DNA from: a virus
Direction: 5' to 3' (one strand)
IMG/VR virus record: IMGVR_UViG_3300008261_000101
Span: 1-53,861 of that record
DNA length: 53,861 bases
Part shown: one piece after another, positions 23,596 through 31,889 of the stretch
How positions within the stretch are numbered: the stretch's first letter is position 1
Layout: each line of letters begins with the position of its first letter
Notes under the pieces: generated by a model
Seen by the model: only the letters and a program-made list of their open reading frames with translations
The model's database searches: none
What the model was told of the DNA's origin: nothing
Program-made: the position numbers and the translations under genes

Positions 23596-24096
23596 TTAAA
23601 GAATAAAAGACAACAGTTGTGTTGTATTAAATTCTAGATCTTGTAAACTACCATTGTTGTCTATTGTATAATCTGCCATCCATTGTTCCAAACTCATGCT
23701 GTCAGTTGATTCCAAAGGAAGGTGCATACTTCTGTCAACCCAAATTGCATAGTCAAATACTCCTGTATTTTTCATAGCAAAGAATTCACGTTTATTACGT
23801 AAACCGCAATAAATGTCGTGAGCTTTAAAAATTTCTTGACCTAACTTAGCTGCATCAGGAACATTATAATTGCAGATAGCATCATACCATTCTGCTCTGT
23901 GACTATGTCTGTCAGCATAACACTCTTCTTCATTATAATATCCATATTTGTCCTTTAACATGTCAAAGATAAAAAGTTTACTGCAAAACTGACTACTGCT
24001 TTCAAAGCTAAACCCGTATTTGTCTCGAAGTATTTCGCAGACTGTGTCTTTGCCATGTCGACCATGCCCAATTACAAGTAACTTTGGTAAACTCAT
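23596..24096 (-). CDS. P-loop kinase, probable deoxynucleoside monophosphate kinase (166 aa)
   Basis: The P-loop GHGRHGKDT (residues 10-18) with Lys16 and following Asp-Thr is like T4 gene 1 dNMP kinase and related adenylate-kinase-like enzymes. A later segment, FDYAIWVDRSMHLP, has the Val-Asp-Arg pattern near the lid/base-binding region of that group, and TIDNNGSLQDLE resembles the C-terminal segment of dNMP kinases. It would phosphorylate dNMPs to feed phage DNA synthesis. GAGGA precedes the ATG, and a sigma70-type promoter lies in the upstream gap, unlike the late boxes of its neighbours, so it is probably early. Confidence 0.7.
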   Translation of the reverse strand: MSLPKLLVIGHGRHGKDTVCEILRDKYGFSFESSSQFCSKLFIFDMLKDKYGYYNEEECYADRHSHRAEWYDAICNYNVPDAAKLGQEIFKAHDIYCGLRNKREFFAMKNTGVFDYAIWVDRSMHLPLESTDSMSLEQWMADYTIDNNGSLQDLEFNTTQLLSFIL

Positions 24097-24124
24097 TTAT
24101 TCCTCGTGTTTTATCAATTTTCTT

Positions 24125-24153
24125 ATAGTAACAAAATATAAGACTTTTGTCAA
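24125..24153 (-). promoter_or_regulatory. Sigma70-type early promoter for the P-loop kinase gene
   Basis: On the minus strand a perfect -35 TTGACA (24148-24153) is followed after 17 nt by TACTAT (24125-24130, four of six -10 bases). It is the best host-type promoter seen among late genes. Confidence 0.55.
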
Positions 24154-24156
24154 GAG

Positions 24157-24561
24157 TTATACACCGTACTTATTTGGTTTCTTTTTTGCCACAGGGCTTA
24201 CTGTATTTGTACTAGCTGTTTCTAAACTTTTTGAGGCAGCAATCCTCTTTGGTGTAACTCCCATTAACTTACTTGCTAATGCAACAGTTTCGTCATCTTC
24301 AGGAACAAAGCTAACTTGTGTTAAATTTTCAGCCCACTCAGATTCTTGTTCAAAATCGGTTCCTTGTATGTCACCGTTTTGTAAAGCCCTTGCCGAAGCA
24401 ACTGCAAGTCCGTATCTGTATTGCATATAAGGATCTGTGTTACGCAATTGTTTTTGTATAAACACACTTGGCAACGGATTAGTAACTCTTGCTGGCAGAT
24501 TTTTTGTAGATCCGGTTAGCTTAGGTTCTTTTTGTTCCTGTATGATATCTCTTATTTTCAT
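24157..24561 (-). CDS. Conserved hypothetical protein downstream of gp13 (134 aa)
   Basis: Ends in VSPVAKKKPNKYGV, a C-terminal pattern I recall from small proteins of marine T4-like phages. It has a helical middle (PYMQYRYGLAVASARAL), an acidic stretch and a Lys-rich tail. Function unknown. Its Shine-Dalgarno AGGATAA overlaps the gp13 stop, so it is translated with gp13 and is probably late. A neck or connector role would fit its place but is inference. Confidence 0.7.
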   Translation of the reverse strand: MKIRDIIQEQKEPKLTGSTKNLPARVTNPLPSVFIQKQLRNTDPYMQYRYGLAVASARALQNGDIQGTDFEQESEWAENLTQVSFVPEDDETVALASKLMGVTPKRIAASKSLETASTNTVSPVAKKKPNKYGV

Positions 24562-24564
24562 CTG

Positions 24565-25329
24565 TTATCCTATTAAGAAAGTATATCCAGTACCACCGGG
24601 TACTGCTGTAAATACTTCATTCTCTAATTTTTCTAACTCAGCTTGTGCTTCGGCTTTTAGCGATGTTCCATTAAGACTAGTTCCGCCTTGTGGACCTGCA
24701 ATAGTGGCAAACTTTTCTCTTGCTTCTCCTAACATGTATTTGCAGGCAGCAAGAGTATAATCTTTAATCCATTGTTTAGCTAGATAGTCCTGTAGAAGTT
24801 GGCCGTCGGGTCTATAATTATATGAATATATCAACACTTCTTCGCCTGCTCTAGGGCGCTGTAACAGTGTTAGTCTTTTAGTAACAGAATTCCACGTAAA
24901 TTCTATAAAACTACCAAACATGCGACCTACTAACTCTTGTTGTCCTGCAAATAGCTCGTATGTTGCAAGTCCGCCCATTCCACTACCTGCTAACAAATAT
25001 GTGTTTGTATATGCTAGATTAAATGGTTCAAACAAACTGCTACCGTCACCTGAACCACTGCGTGATCCTACACTGCGTCTAAATATCTGTCTAACTTCGA
25101 TAACTTCCGGAGGTAAAATATAAGCATTTTGGTCCTCAACGAGTTTTAATGATATGTAACTTTCTTCAACAGCGTGTTCACTGCGCTGGCGAAACCTGCT
25201 CAAGGCTTTGGTTAGAGCTGCTTCGTAGTGTACTGGATCTAGTTCCACATCAATCATGCCGCCGCCTAACATAGTGTGTACATAATCAAACACTTCTTGT
25301 TTTTGTGTGACTAAATTATTATCTACCAT
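24565..25329 (-). CDS. gp13: gp13 neck protein (254 aa)
   Basis: Head-completion/neck protein that caps the portal. The block YVHTMLGGGMIDVELDPVHY, continuing into a FRQRSEHAVEESY segment, and the VIEVRQIFRRSVGS, GLATYELFAGQQELV, FIEFTWNSVTKRL and GEAREKFATIAGPQGG segments match marine T4-like gp13. GGAGAC lies at the predicted transcript start, 14 nt before the ATG. In T4 gp13, gp14 and gp15 run together; here gp13 points away from gp14 and gp15 across a palindromic promoter pair. Confidence 0.92.
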   Translation of the reverse strand: MVDNNLVTQKQEVFDYVHTMLGGGMIDVELDPVHYEAALTKALSRFRQRSEHAVEESYISLKLVEDQNAYILPPEVIEVRQIFRRSVGSRSGSGDGSSLFEPFNLAYTNTYLLAGSGMGGLATYELFAGQQELVGRMFGSFIEFTWNSVTKRLTLLQRPRAGEEVLIYSYNYRPDGQLLQDYLAKQWIKDYTLAACKYMLGEAREKFATIAGPQGGTSLNGTSLKAEAQAELEKLENEVFTAVPGGTGYTFLIG

Positions 25330-25348
25330 TTTGTGTTGTCTCCAATAG

Positions 25349-25356
25349 TATTTATC
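25349..25356 (-). promoter_or_regulatory. Late-promoter box GATAAATA before gp13
   Basis: Predicted start 25343, coinciding with the first base of the GGAGAC Shine-Dalgarno of gp13. One arm of a nine-base palindrome shared with the gp14 box. Confidence 0.6.
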
Positions 25357-25361
25357 GTAAC

Positions 25362-25369
25362 GATAAATA
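25362..25369 (+). promoter_or_regulatory. Late-promoter box GATAAATA before gp14, leaderless spacing
   Basis: Predicted start 25375, the A of the ATG that gives the family-typical N-terminus MPRLSLYRPN. Back-to-back with the gp13 box, three bases between palindrome arms. Confidence 0.6.
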
Positions 25370-25374
25370 TGTAT

Positions 25375-26532
25375 ATGCCTAGATTAAGTCTTTACCGCCC
25401 GAACAAAACAGCCGATTACGAATTCCTTGATAGAATTATCAACGAACAATTCAGCATCGGCGGAACCGACTTGTTTATACACAAGTATCTTGGAACCAAA
25501 AATCCATCCAATGAAAATGCAACCGCAGATCAACCTCAGTACGCTACAATAAAAGAAACTAACATTCAAGATATGTTATTTTTAGAAAATAGAGACAGAA
25601 AATACGATGCTGACATATATCGGATCCGCGGGGTATACAATGTTCAGGATAACGATTTTAATTTAAGTCAGTTTGGATTATTTTTAAGTAATGACACACT
25701 GTTTTTAACAGTGCATATAAACAGCAGTGTTAAGACATTAGGTAGAAAAGTCATGCCAGGTGATGTAATTGAGCTACCACATTTAGTCGACGAGTATGCG
25801 CTTAACGATTATTCAGTTGCGTTAAAACGTTTTTATGTAGTAGAAGATGTAAACAGAGCATCCGAGGGATTTAGCCAAACATGGTATCCGCATTTATACA
25901 GATTAAAATTAAAACAAATAATTGATAGTCAAGAGTATAAAGATATACTCGATTTACCTGCAGGAGATGAAGCAGGAAATACATTAAGAGATGTACTTAG
26001 TACGTTTGAAATTGATATGCAAATCAACAACGCAGTTATTGCACAAGCAGAAGCAGATGCAGCAAGTAGTGGATATGATACTAGTCATTTTTATACATTA
26101 CAAGTTGATGAACGAGGTCATACGGAATTAATAACAACAGATTTAACTACGCTAGATGCATCGACACAAAATGAGTTAGCAGATAGAGTAAATCAGACAC
26201 CCGAACGTAGTGGGTATTCGGGATATCTACTTGGCGACGGTTTAGCACCAAACGGTGAAGCATTTGGTAGCGGTATTACGTTTCCGTTAAATTCAACAAA
26301 AGGCGATTATTTTTTAAGATTAGATTTTATGCCAAATAGATTATTTAGATTTGACGGAACTCGCTGGGTTAAAATGGAAGACAACGTAAGAACAACACTA
26401 AGTAATACAACAACTAGAAACACACAAAAAGGTACGTTTATTAATAATATTAACACAACTACTGTGTGTGATGATACAGTCGATGAAAGACAGAGTTTGT
26501 CAAAGGCTCTTAGACCAAAGGCAGATAATTAA
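25375..26532 (+). CDS. gp14: gp14 neck protein (385 aa)
   Basis: Starts MPRLSLYRPN, continuing into DYEFLDRIINEQFSIGGTDLFIHKYLG, as I recall for marine T4-like gp14. The block GLFLSNDTLFLTVHIN...GDVIELPHL...FYVVEDVNRASEGFSQTWYPHLY matches T4 gp14's strand pattern. The C-terminal region holds GDYFLRLDFMPNRLFRFDGT, a small W/Y-rich module also seen in gp15 and gp18. I chose the ATG at 25375 over ATGs at 25333 and 25369 on family N-terminus and promoter spacing. No Shine-Dalgarno. Confidence 0.85.
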   Translation: MPRLSLYRPNKTADYEFLDRIINEQFSIGGTDLFIHKYLGTKNPSNENATADQPQYATIKETNIQDMLFLENRDRKYDADIYRIRGVYNVQDNDFNLSQFGLFLSNDTLFLTVHINSSVKTLGRKVMPGDVIELPHLVDEYALNDYSVALKRFYVVEDVNRASEGFSQTWYPHLYRLKLKQIIDSQEYKDILDLPAGDEAGNTLRDVLSTFEIDMQINNAVIAQAEADAASSGYDTSHFYTLQVDERGHTELITTDLTTLDASTQNELADRVNQTPERSGYSGYLLGDGLAPNGEAFGSGITFPLNSTKGDYFLRLDFMPNRLFRFDGTRWVKMEDNVRTTLSNTTTRNTQKGTFINNINTTTVCDDTVDERQSLSKALRPKADN

Positions 26533-26564
26533 TGTGTAAAAAGAGCTTGGATGGATAAAAAATA

Positions 26565-28082
26565 ATGAGTTTGCATTTTTATGACGGACAAATAAGAAGA
26601 TATTTAACTCAAATTATTAGAATGATGAGTAACTTTTCGTACAAAGATGGAGACGGTGACTTGAGACAAGTTCCGGTAACATACGGCGACCTGACTAGAC
26701 AAGTTGCTAGTATTATGAGAGATAATTCTGAAAACAAAATACCCAGTGCTCCTCGCATGGCAGTTTACGTTACTGGTTTAGAAATGGACAGAAGTAGAAC
26801 CAGTGATTCGTCATATGTTAGTAAAGTTCACATTAGAGAACGTGCATATGACACTAGCGGAAACGAGTACTTAAATACCCAAGGCAAAAATTACACAGTT
26901 GAACGTTTAATGCCTACTCCTTACAATTTAGCAGTAAGTGTTGATATATGGACAACTAATACAGATCAGAAACTACAAATACTAGAACAAATATTAATGT
27001 TGTTTAATCCTAGTTTAGAAATACAAACAACAGATAACTTTGTTGACTGGACTAGTTTAAGCGTAATAAATTTAGAAAGTATTACATTTAGCAGCAGAAG
27101 TATTCCTGTAGGTGTTGACTCAGAGATAGACATAGCTACATTAGGATTTAGTACTCCTATCTTTATATCACCACCAGCAAAAGTAAAACGTCTAGGAGTT
27201 ATTACAAGTATTATTACAAGTATATTCAACGAAGCAACTGGATCTATTGACTTAGGAATAAGTTCAGGTCAAGGTATACTTGAAAACAATAACTGGACTA
27301 TTCGTGAAGAAAGAACAACTGTCGGTGCAGACGGAACAGTTGAAACAACAGTCGATAAGGGAGAGTTTCCAAATACCGGAACAGGAGAAATGGACTTTAA
27401 CGTTAAACGAACATTTGTTCCTGCTGCATTAGGAAGTGCAAATGGTAGTATTGGTATACTAGGATTAGGACTTTATATCAAGGGCGGAAAAGCATACGTT
27501 ATTGACAAGGGCGAAGTCGGTACTGTAAATTGGAATGGAATATTTGAACAAGTACCGGGATGTTATACTGCCGGTGTAAGTCAGATACGAATTTCAAACG
27601 GTGATGGTACATATATTATTGGCTACATAACTGTTAATCCATTAGATCCAACAGAGTTAATTGTCGATTGGGACGAAGATACATTTCCTGCAAATACTGT
27701 GTTGACTAGTAGTGCAAGAAATCCTAATAGTTATACTAGCATGGATTACATTATTGATCCTCTACGTTGGAACCCAACTACTAGATTGGTTGTAGGGTTA
27801 CGTTTACTAATATTAAGCAAAGTGGGCAACGACAACAACGACGACGGAGCAGACGGATGGAAGAGTACAAACAGTCCGTTTGGCGAGTTAGTGGCGGGCG
27901 AGAATGATATAATTGAGTGGGATGGCGATCAGTGGAATGTTATTTTTGATGCAAGTGAAAATGCAAATCCTATTTTTATAACTAATCTAGCAACAGGAAG
28001 TCAGTATAAATGGACTGGCGAATATTGGACTAAAAGTTTCGAAGGCGAATATTCACAAGGATCTTGGGCGCTGTTTCCATAA
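26565..28082 (+). CDS. gp15: gp15 tail terminator / sheath stabiliser (505 aa)
   Basis: Caps the tail and joins it to the neck. N-terminal SLHFYDGQIRRYLTQIIRMM, then VPVTYGDLTRQVASIMRDN, NYTVERLMPTPYNLAVSVDI and QKLQILEQILMLFNPSLEIQ follow T4 gp15 region by region. T4 gp15 has 272 residues; about 200 extra C-terminal residues here contain WDGDQWNVI and YKWTGEYWTK modules. It starts 32 bases after gp14 with a GGAT-type Shine-Dalgarno, so the two are one plus-strand operon. Confidence 0.88.
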   Translation: MSLHFYDGQIRRYLTQIIRMMSNFSYKDGDGDLRQVPVTYGDLTRQVASIMRDNSENKIPSAPRMAVYVTGLEMDRSRTSDSSYVSKVHIRERAYDTSGNEYLNTQGKNYTVERLMPTPYNLAVSVDIWTTNTDQKLQILEQILMLFNPSLEIQTTDNFVDWTSLSVINLESITFSSRSIPVGVDSEIDIATLGFSTPIFISPPAKVKRLGVITSIITSIFNEATGSIDLGISSGQGILENNNWTIREERTTVGADGTVETTVDKGEFPNTGTGEMDFNVKRTFVPAALGSANGSIGILGLGLYIKGGKAYVIDKGEVGTVNWNGIFEQVPGCYTAGVSQIRISNGDGTYIIGYITVNPLDPTELIVDWDEDTFPANTVLTSSARNPNSYTSMDYIIDPLRWNPTTRLVVGLRLLILSKVGNDNNDDGADGWKSTNSPFGELVAGENDIIEWDGDQWNVIFDASENANPIFITNLATGSQYKWTGEYWTKSFEGEYSQGSWALFP

Positions 28083-28083
28083 C

Positions 28084-28091
28084 GCTAATTA
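28084..28091 (+). promoter_or_regulatory. Weak late-type box GCTAATTA at leaderless spacing
   Basis: One mismatch from the gp18 box GCTAAATA, and placed exactly five bases before the Nudix ATG. Suggestive only. Confidence 0.3.
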
Positions 28092-28096
28092 TTAGT

Positions 28097-28531
28097 ATGA
28101 AAAGTATTGTTTGTTCCGGTGCACTGTTTTATACATTATCCACTAGTAGATTTTTATTACTTCATAGAACGCAATCTAAACAAAACAATGTTTGGGGTTT
28201 AGTTGGCGGTACAAATGAAGAACGTGAAACTCCGTGGGAAGGGTTAAAACGAGAAATAACTGAAGAAATAGGGACTATGCCTGATATTAAAAAAGTTATT
28301 CCGTTGGAAACATTTATAAGTAACGATGAACATTTTAAATTTCACACATACTTGTGTGTAATTGACCATGAATTTGTTCCTACTTTAAACAATGAGCATG
28401 ACGGATATGCCTGGGTTAAGTTTGGAAGTTGGCCAAAACCCTTGCATACTGGGTTGGCCAACACTCTTAGACGTAAAGCAAATCAGCAAAAATTAGACAC
28501 AGTTTTTAAGATTGTTGATTTAATTTCGTAA
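28097..28531 (+). CDS. Nudix hydrolase (144 aa)
   Basis: A full Nudix box G-x5-E-x7-REITEEIG occupies residues 38-59 (G38, E44, R52, E53, E56, E57). Nudix enzymes hydrolyse nucleoside diphosphate-linked compounds; the VWGLVGG lead-in and length near 150 aa resemble GDP-mannose or (d)NTP-type members, but the substrate cannot be told. I chose the ATG at 28097: an upstream in-frame ATG at 28064 lies inside gp15. No Shine-Dalgarno. The 3' end overlaps the convergent 1127-aa gene by 26 bp. It lies beside glycosyltransferases, so nucleotide-sugar turnover is one possibility. Confidence 0.85.
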   Translation: MKSIVCSGALFYTLSTSRFLLLHRTQSKQNNVWGLVGGTNEERETPWEGLKREITEEIGTMPDIKKVIPLETFISNDEHFKFHTYLCVIDHEFVPTLNNEHDGYAWVKFGSWPKPLHTGLANTLRRKANQQKLDTVFKIVDLIS

Positions 28532-31500
28532 ACTGTTCTTTTAGCCAATCAAAGTCGTTGATTTTTCTTAACGCTTCGATGTTGCCTATATTATCTATAC
28601 CGTACTGCTTACCTGCATTTGCACCAGCAATACAATAATCGCCAAATTCTTTATCCTTGCCACGAGTACACCAGACGTTTAATCTAAAATCAGTTTCCTC
28701 GTCTCGCTGGCCGTCAATGGTTTTTGATGACAATTTTACACATTCTCTAAACGCACTTCTCCAAGTACTAAACGGATCGGTATTAAATTTAGTAATATTG
28801 GAAACACGGTTTATAGACTTAAACAATGTAGATATACTTGTAGTCATGTCAGGCTTGGTTGTGTCCATGGTTAGTGTTAACTCTTTAGGTAACAACTTTA
28901 CTGCACCATATCCGTATACTAAGTTATTAATAGGGTTCAGTGATTTCCAAACGTGAACTGTTTTTTTACTATCAGGGTCGTATGTTGGAATATAGTAATC
29001 AAAATTAAAATTATCAATAATCTCGGCATCAGCATCAACAACCCAGATCATTTCAGACGAACAAAGTCGTGCTGCTTCAATATGTGCTTGGTGTATGCCT
29101 TGTACTCCGTGTACACGCTTTGCGTTAGGAAATCTTTCTTTTAATTTACTATAATTTGTATCTGCATGTTCTTCGTCTTTGCTTATAAACACAATGTCAT
29201 AAGTTTTTGGATTGCTTGCTACAATGTCGTATTCTTTCTTTTCTAAATAAAATCTATGTGTTACTTCGTGTTCAATTGCTGGAAGTTTTTTACTCATTAA
29301 AGCTACGCCATCGTATGCACTGCCGTTTTTAAAGATGTGATGTATACTTCTTTCAAACCATTGATTGTGTGGAAAATACAAATCAAATTTAAAATTATTT
29401 GCAATGTCAACATCATCAGGAATTGACCAAAACATTTCTGTTTTTGAGTTTTGCACTGCATTTAAATAGTCGGCGTAATTCTTTATAATAAACTTATCAT
29501 AAACAACTGGACCACTTGCAACTATATCCCATTCTTTTCGTTTTGCAATTAATCTGTGTTCTACTTCTTTTTCAGTTAACACTATTTTTTTAGTACACAA
29601 AAATAATCCATCAAACGAAATTTCGTCACCGCATTTATGTTTAAACACGTGATTTATGTTTCTATCAAATGTCTCGTGATGACTAAAGTACATGTTTAAA
29701 TTAAACGTATCAGAGATTTTTATATTATGTGTGCCCATCCAAAACATGTCGGTAGCTGATTTTTCAAGAGCATCTAAATATTGATCATACGTGTCGATAA
29801 AAAAGAAATCATACGGCTTAGGATAAACGCCCCAGAACAATTCTGTTTTTGATTTTTCTAATGCATTTAAATAATCGTTGTAGTTGTTAACAGTAAACTT
29901 TTCATATTGACCGTTTGTGGATACAACAGTATCCCACTCTTTTGCGTTAACAATAAATCTGTGTTCTATTTCTTTTTCGGTAATAGGTTTATGTTTACTT
30001 AATAAGAACACGCCGTTAAATTTTATTTCGTTGTTGTCTTTGTGCGCAAATGCATGATTTTGTTTTCTATCATATTCATTGTCATGAGTAAAATAGATTT
30101 TTTCAAGTTCGTTTTCGTTTACTTTAATGTTGTGTGATAACGCCCAAAACATTTCTGTTTTGGTATTATCTAATGCATTGATATAATCGTCAAATGTTTC
30201 TATATAAAACTTATCATATATAACTGGACTGCTTGCAACTATGTCCCACTCTTTTGCGTTAACAATAAATCTGTGTTCTATTTCTTTTTCGGTAACAGTC
30301 TTGTGTTTCGAAATTAAAAATAAACCATTTCGATAAGTTTTACCTTCAACTTGATGAATGAAGCTATGGTGTGTTTTCCTGTCGTATTCATTTTCATGTA
30401 AAAAATACAAATCAGGAATTGTAGGAGATATGTTGCTACTACTCATCCAGAACATTTCAGGTCCATTAGAATTTAGTGCAGTTAAGTAATCGTTGTAACT
30501 GTCAATGTTGTATACAGGATACTTGACTGGACCAGAAACAATAACATTCCATTCTTTTCGTTCAACAGGATGTCTGTATTCAACTTCTTTTTCGTTTAGT
30601 GCTTTACATGTACTGCATAGTATTAAACCATTTTTATATAACTCATTGTTTACTTTATGTAAAAATACGTGTGTTTGTTCGCGATCAACTCGATTGTGCC
30701 AATCTATGTAAAAATTGTTTATATAATCATGATCTACAGAAATATTATTTGTAGATACCCAAAATAGTTCTGTTGTAGTTTTGTCTAGTGCATTTAAATA
30801 ATCATTATAATTTTCTACGTTGAATATATCATAGGGTTTCGGATGTGATGCAACTACATCCCATTCTTTTTTTTCTATATAAAACCGATGTTCAAATTCT
30901 TTTCTAGTTACTGGACTTCTTTTAGAAAAAAGTACTATTCCATCATACGAGTCTTTGTTTTTAAAAACGTGTGTAATATCTCTATCAAACATGTTATAAA
31001 AATCAAAATTAATTGAAAAGTCAAAATCTTTTTCAACTATTACGTCTTTTGGAACATGCCAAAACAATTCTGTTTTTGAAGTTTTTAATGCTACTTCATA
31101 GTCTTCATACGTGTCAAAAGAAAATATTTCGTAATTTCTAGGTTTACTTGCTACTTGTTTTATTTGTTTCTTTTGTGCTAAGAATCGATATTCCAATTCT
31201 TTATCTGTTGGAATATAGCTTTTAGGCATTAACACAATACCATCAAACTTATCATTTTTTCCATTACCGAATAAATGGGGATATTTAAAACTCCACTCGT
31301 CTGGTTCGTAATCAAACTCAAATGTTTTATCTACAATTAAATCGTCGTACACAATCCAAAACATATCTGTTACTGCTACTCTCATAGCATCTTGATAGGT
31401 TTTAACTGCAATAGCTTCGGGAAATCTTTTTCTTAAATCTTCCCATGTACCGGTTTCTTTGTCACCTAGGAAGAAAATATCAAAGTTATGTTTTCCTCTA

Positions 31501-31889
31501 TACACATCGTAGTCACCGCAAATGTTAGTTTCGGTTACAAGATGTGTTTCATCATTTACGATAGTTGGTACAAGTCTAACTTTTTCCCAACTACTTACAC
31601 GCTTGCTTTCTTTAAAAACATATGGAAAACAAATAGTACATCCATAGTCATCACGTTTGGGTTTGTAGTGCCACGGAAACGATCTATATACTTCGATATC
31701 TTTATCAACAACCCATACATAATCTGACTTATCTTTGAACTTTTCGAGTTGTTTTAAATCGTAGTTCTTTGCGTCTTCTACATATAGGATTGGAAATCTT
31801 TGCAAGATATGATTTTTTAAAACATCTTGTGCATTGTAAGTCTTTTTACTAAATTTTTTAAAACGTTCAACTGTATTCATTTGTCTCAT
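28506..31889 (-). CDS. Tandem-repeat GT-A-like glycosyltransferase array (1127 aa)
   Basis: About ten units of roughly 100 residues, each with a Y-x-D-Y-x-x-A-L helix, an M/L-F-W-x4-x-I strand, a D-R-x-x-x-H-x-F segment and T-E-K-E-x-E-H-R-F, then K-E-W-D-I-V-A-S. The F-W strands lie near residues 60, 178, 275, 377, 481, 581, 685, 716, 823 and 951. Only the last is a clear GT-A DxD site (MIWVVDADAEI); the first (YVWVVDKDIEV) is close; the middle ones are degenerate (e.g. MFWALSHNI). Unit seven is truncated to about 32 residues. A C-terminal segment, STWRSAFRECVKLSS, is typical of phage glycosyltransferase-like proteins. The start could be 31889 or 31880; neither has a good Shine-Dalgarno, and both lie in the upstream gene's end. 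Confidence 0.7.
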   Translation of the reverse strand: MRQMNTVERFKKFSKKTYNAQDVLKNHILQRFPILYVEDAKNYDLKQLEKFKDKSDYVWVVDKDIEVYRSFPWHYKPKRDDYGCTICFPYVFKESKRVSSWEKVRLVPTIVNDETHLVTETNICGDYDVYRGKHNFDIFFLGDKETGTWEDLRKRFPEAIAVKTYQDAMRVAVTDMFWIVYDDLIVDKTFEFDYEPDEWSFKYPHLFGNGKNDKFDGIVLMPKSYIPTDKELEYRFLAQKKQIKQVASKPRNYEIFSFDTYEDYEVALKTSKTELFWHVPKDVIVEKDFDFSINFDFYNMFDRDITHVFKNKDSYDGIVLFSKRSPVTRKEFEHRFYIEKKEWDVVASHPKPYDIFNVENYNDYLNALDKTTTELFWVSTNNISVDHDYINNFYIDWHNRVDREQTHVFLHKVNNELYKNGLILCSTCKALNEKEVEYRHPVERKEWNVIVSGPVKYPVYNIDSYNDYLTALNSNGPEMFWMSSSNISPTIPDLYFLHENEYDRKTHHSFIHQVEGKTYRNGLFLISKHKTVTEKEIEHRFIVNAKEWDIVASSPVIYDKFYIETFDDYINALDNTKTEMFWALSHNIKVNENELEKIYFTHDNEYDRKQNHAFAHKDNNEIKFNGVFLLSKHKPITEKEIEHRFIVNAKEWDTVVSTNGQYEKFTVNNYNDYLNALEKSKTELFWGVYPKPYDFFFIDTYDQYLDALEKSATDMFWMGTHNIKISDTFNLNMYFSHHETFDRNINHVFKHKCGDEISFDGLFLCTKKIVLTEKEVEHRLIAKRKEWDIVASGPVVYDKFIIKNYADYLNAVQNSKTEMFWSIPDDVDIANNFKFDLYFPHNQWFERSIHHIFKNGSAYDGVALMSKKLPAIEHEVTHRFYLEKKEYDIVASNPKTYDIVFISKDEEHADTNYSKLKERFPNAKRVHGVQGIHQAHIEAARLCSSEMIWVVDADAEIIDNFNFDYYIPTYDPDSKKTVHVWKSLNPINNLVYGYGAVKLLPKELTLTMDTTKPDMTTSISTLFKSINRVSNITKFNTDPFSTWRSAFRECVKLSSKTIDGQRDEETDFRLNVWCTRGKDKEFGDYCIAGANAGKQYGIDNIGNIEALRKINDFDWLKEQFTKLNQQS

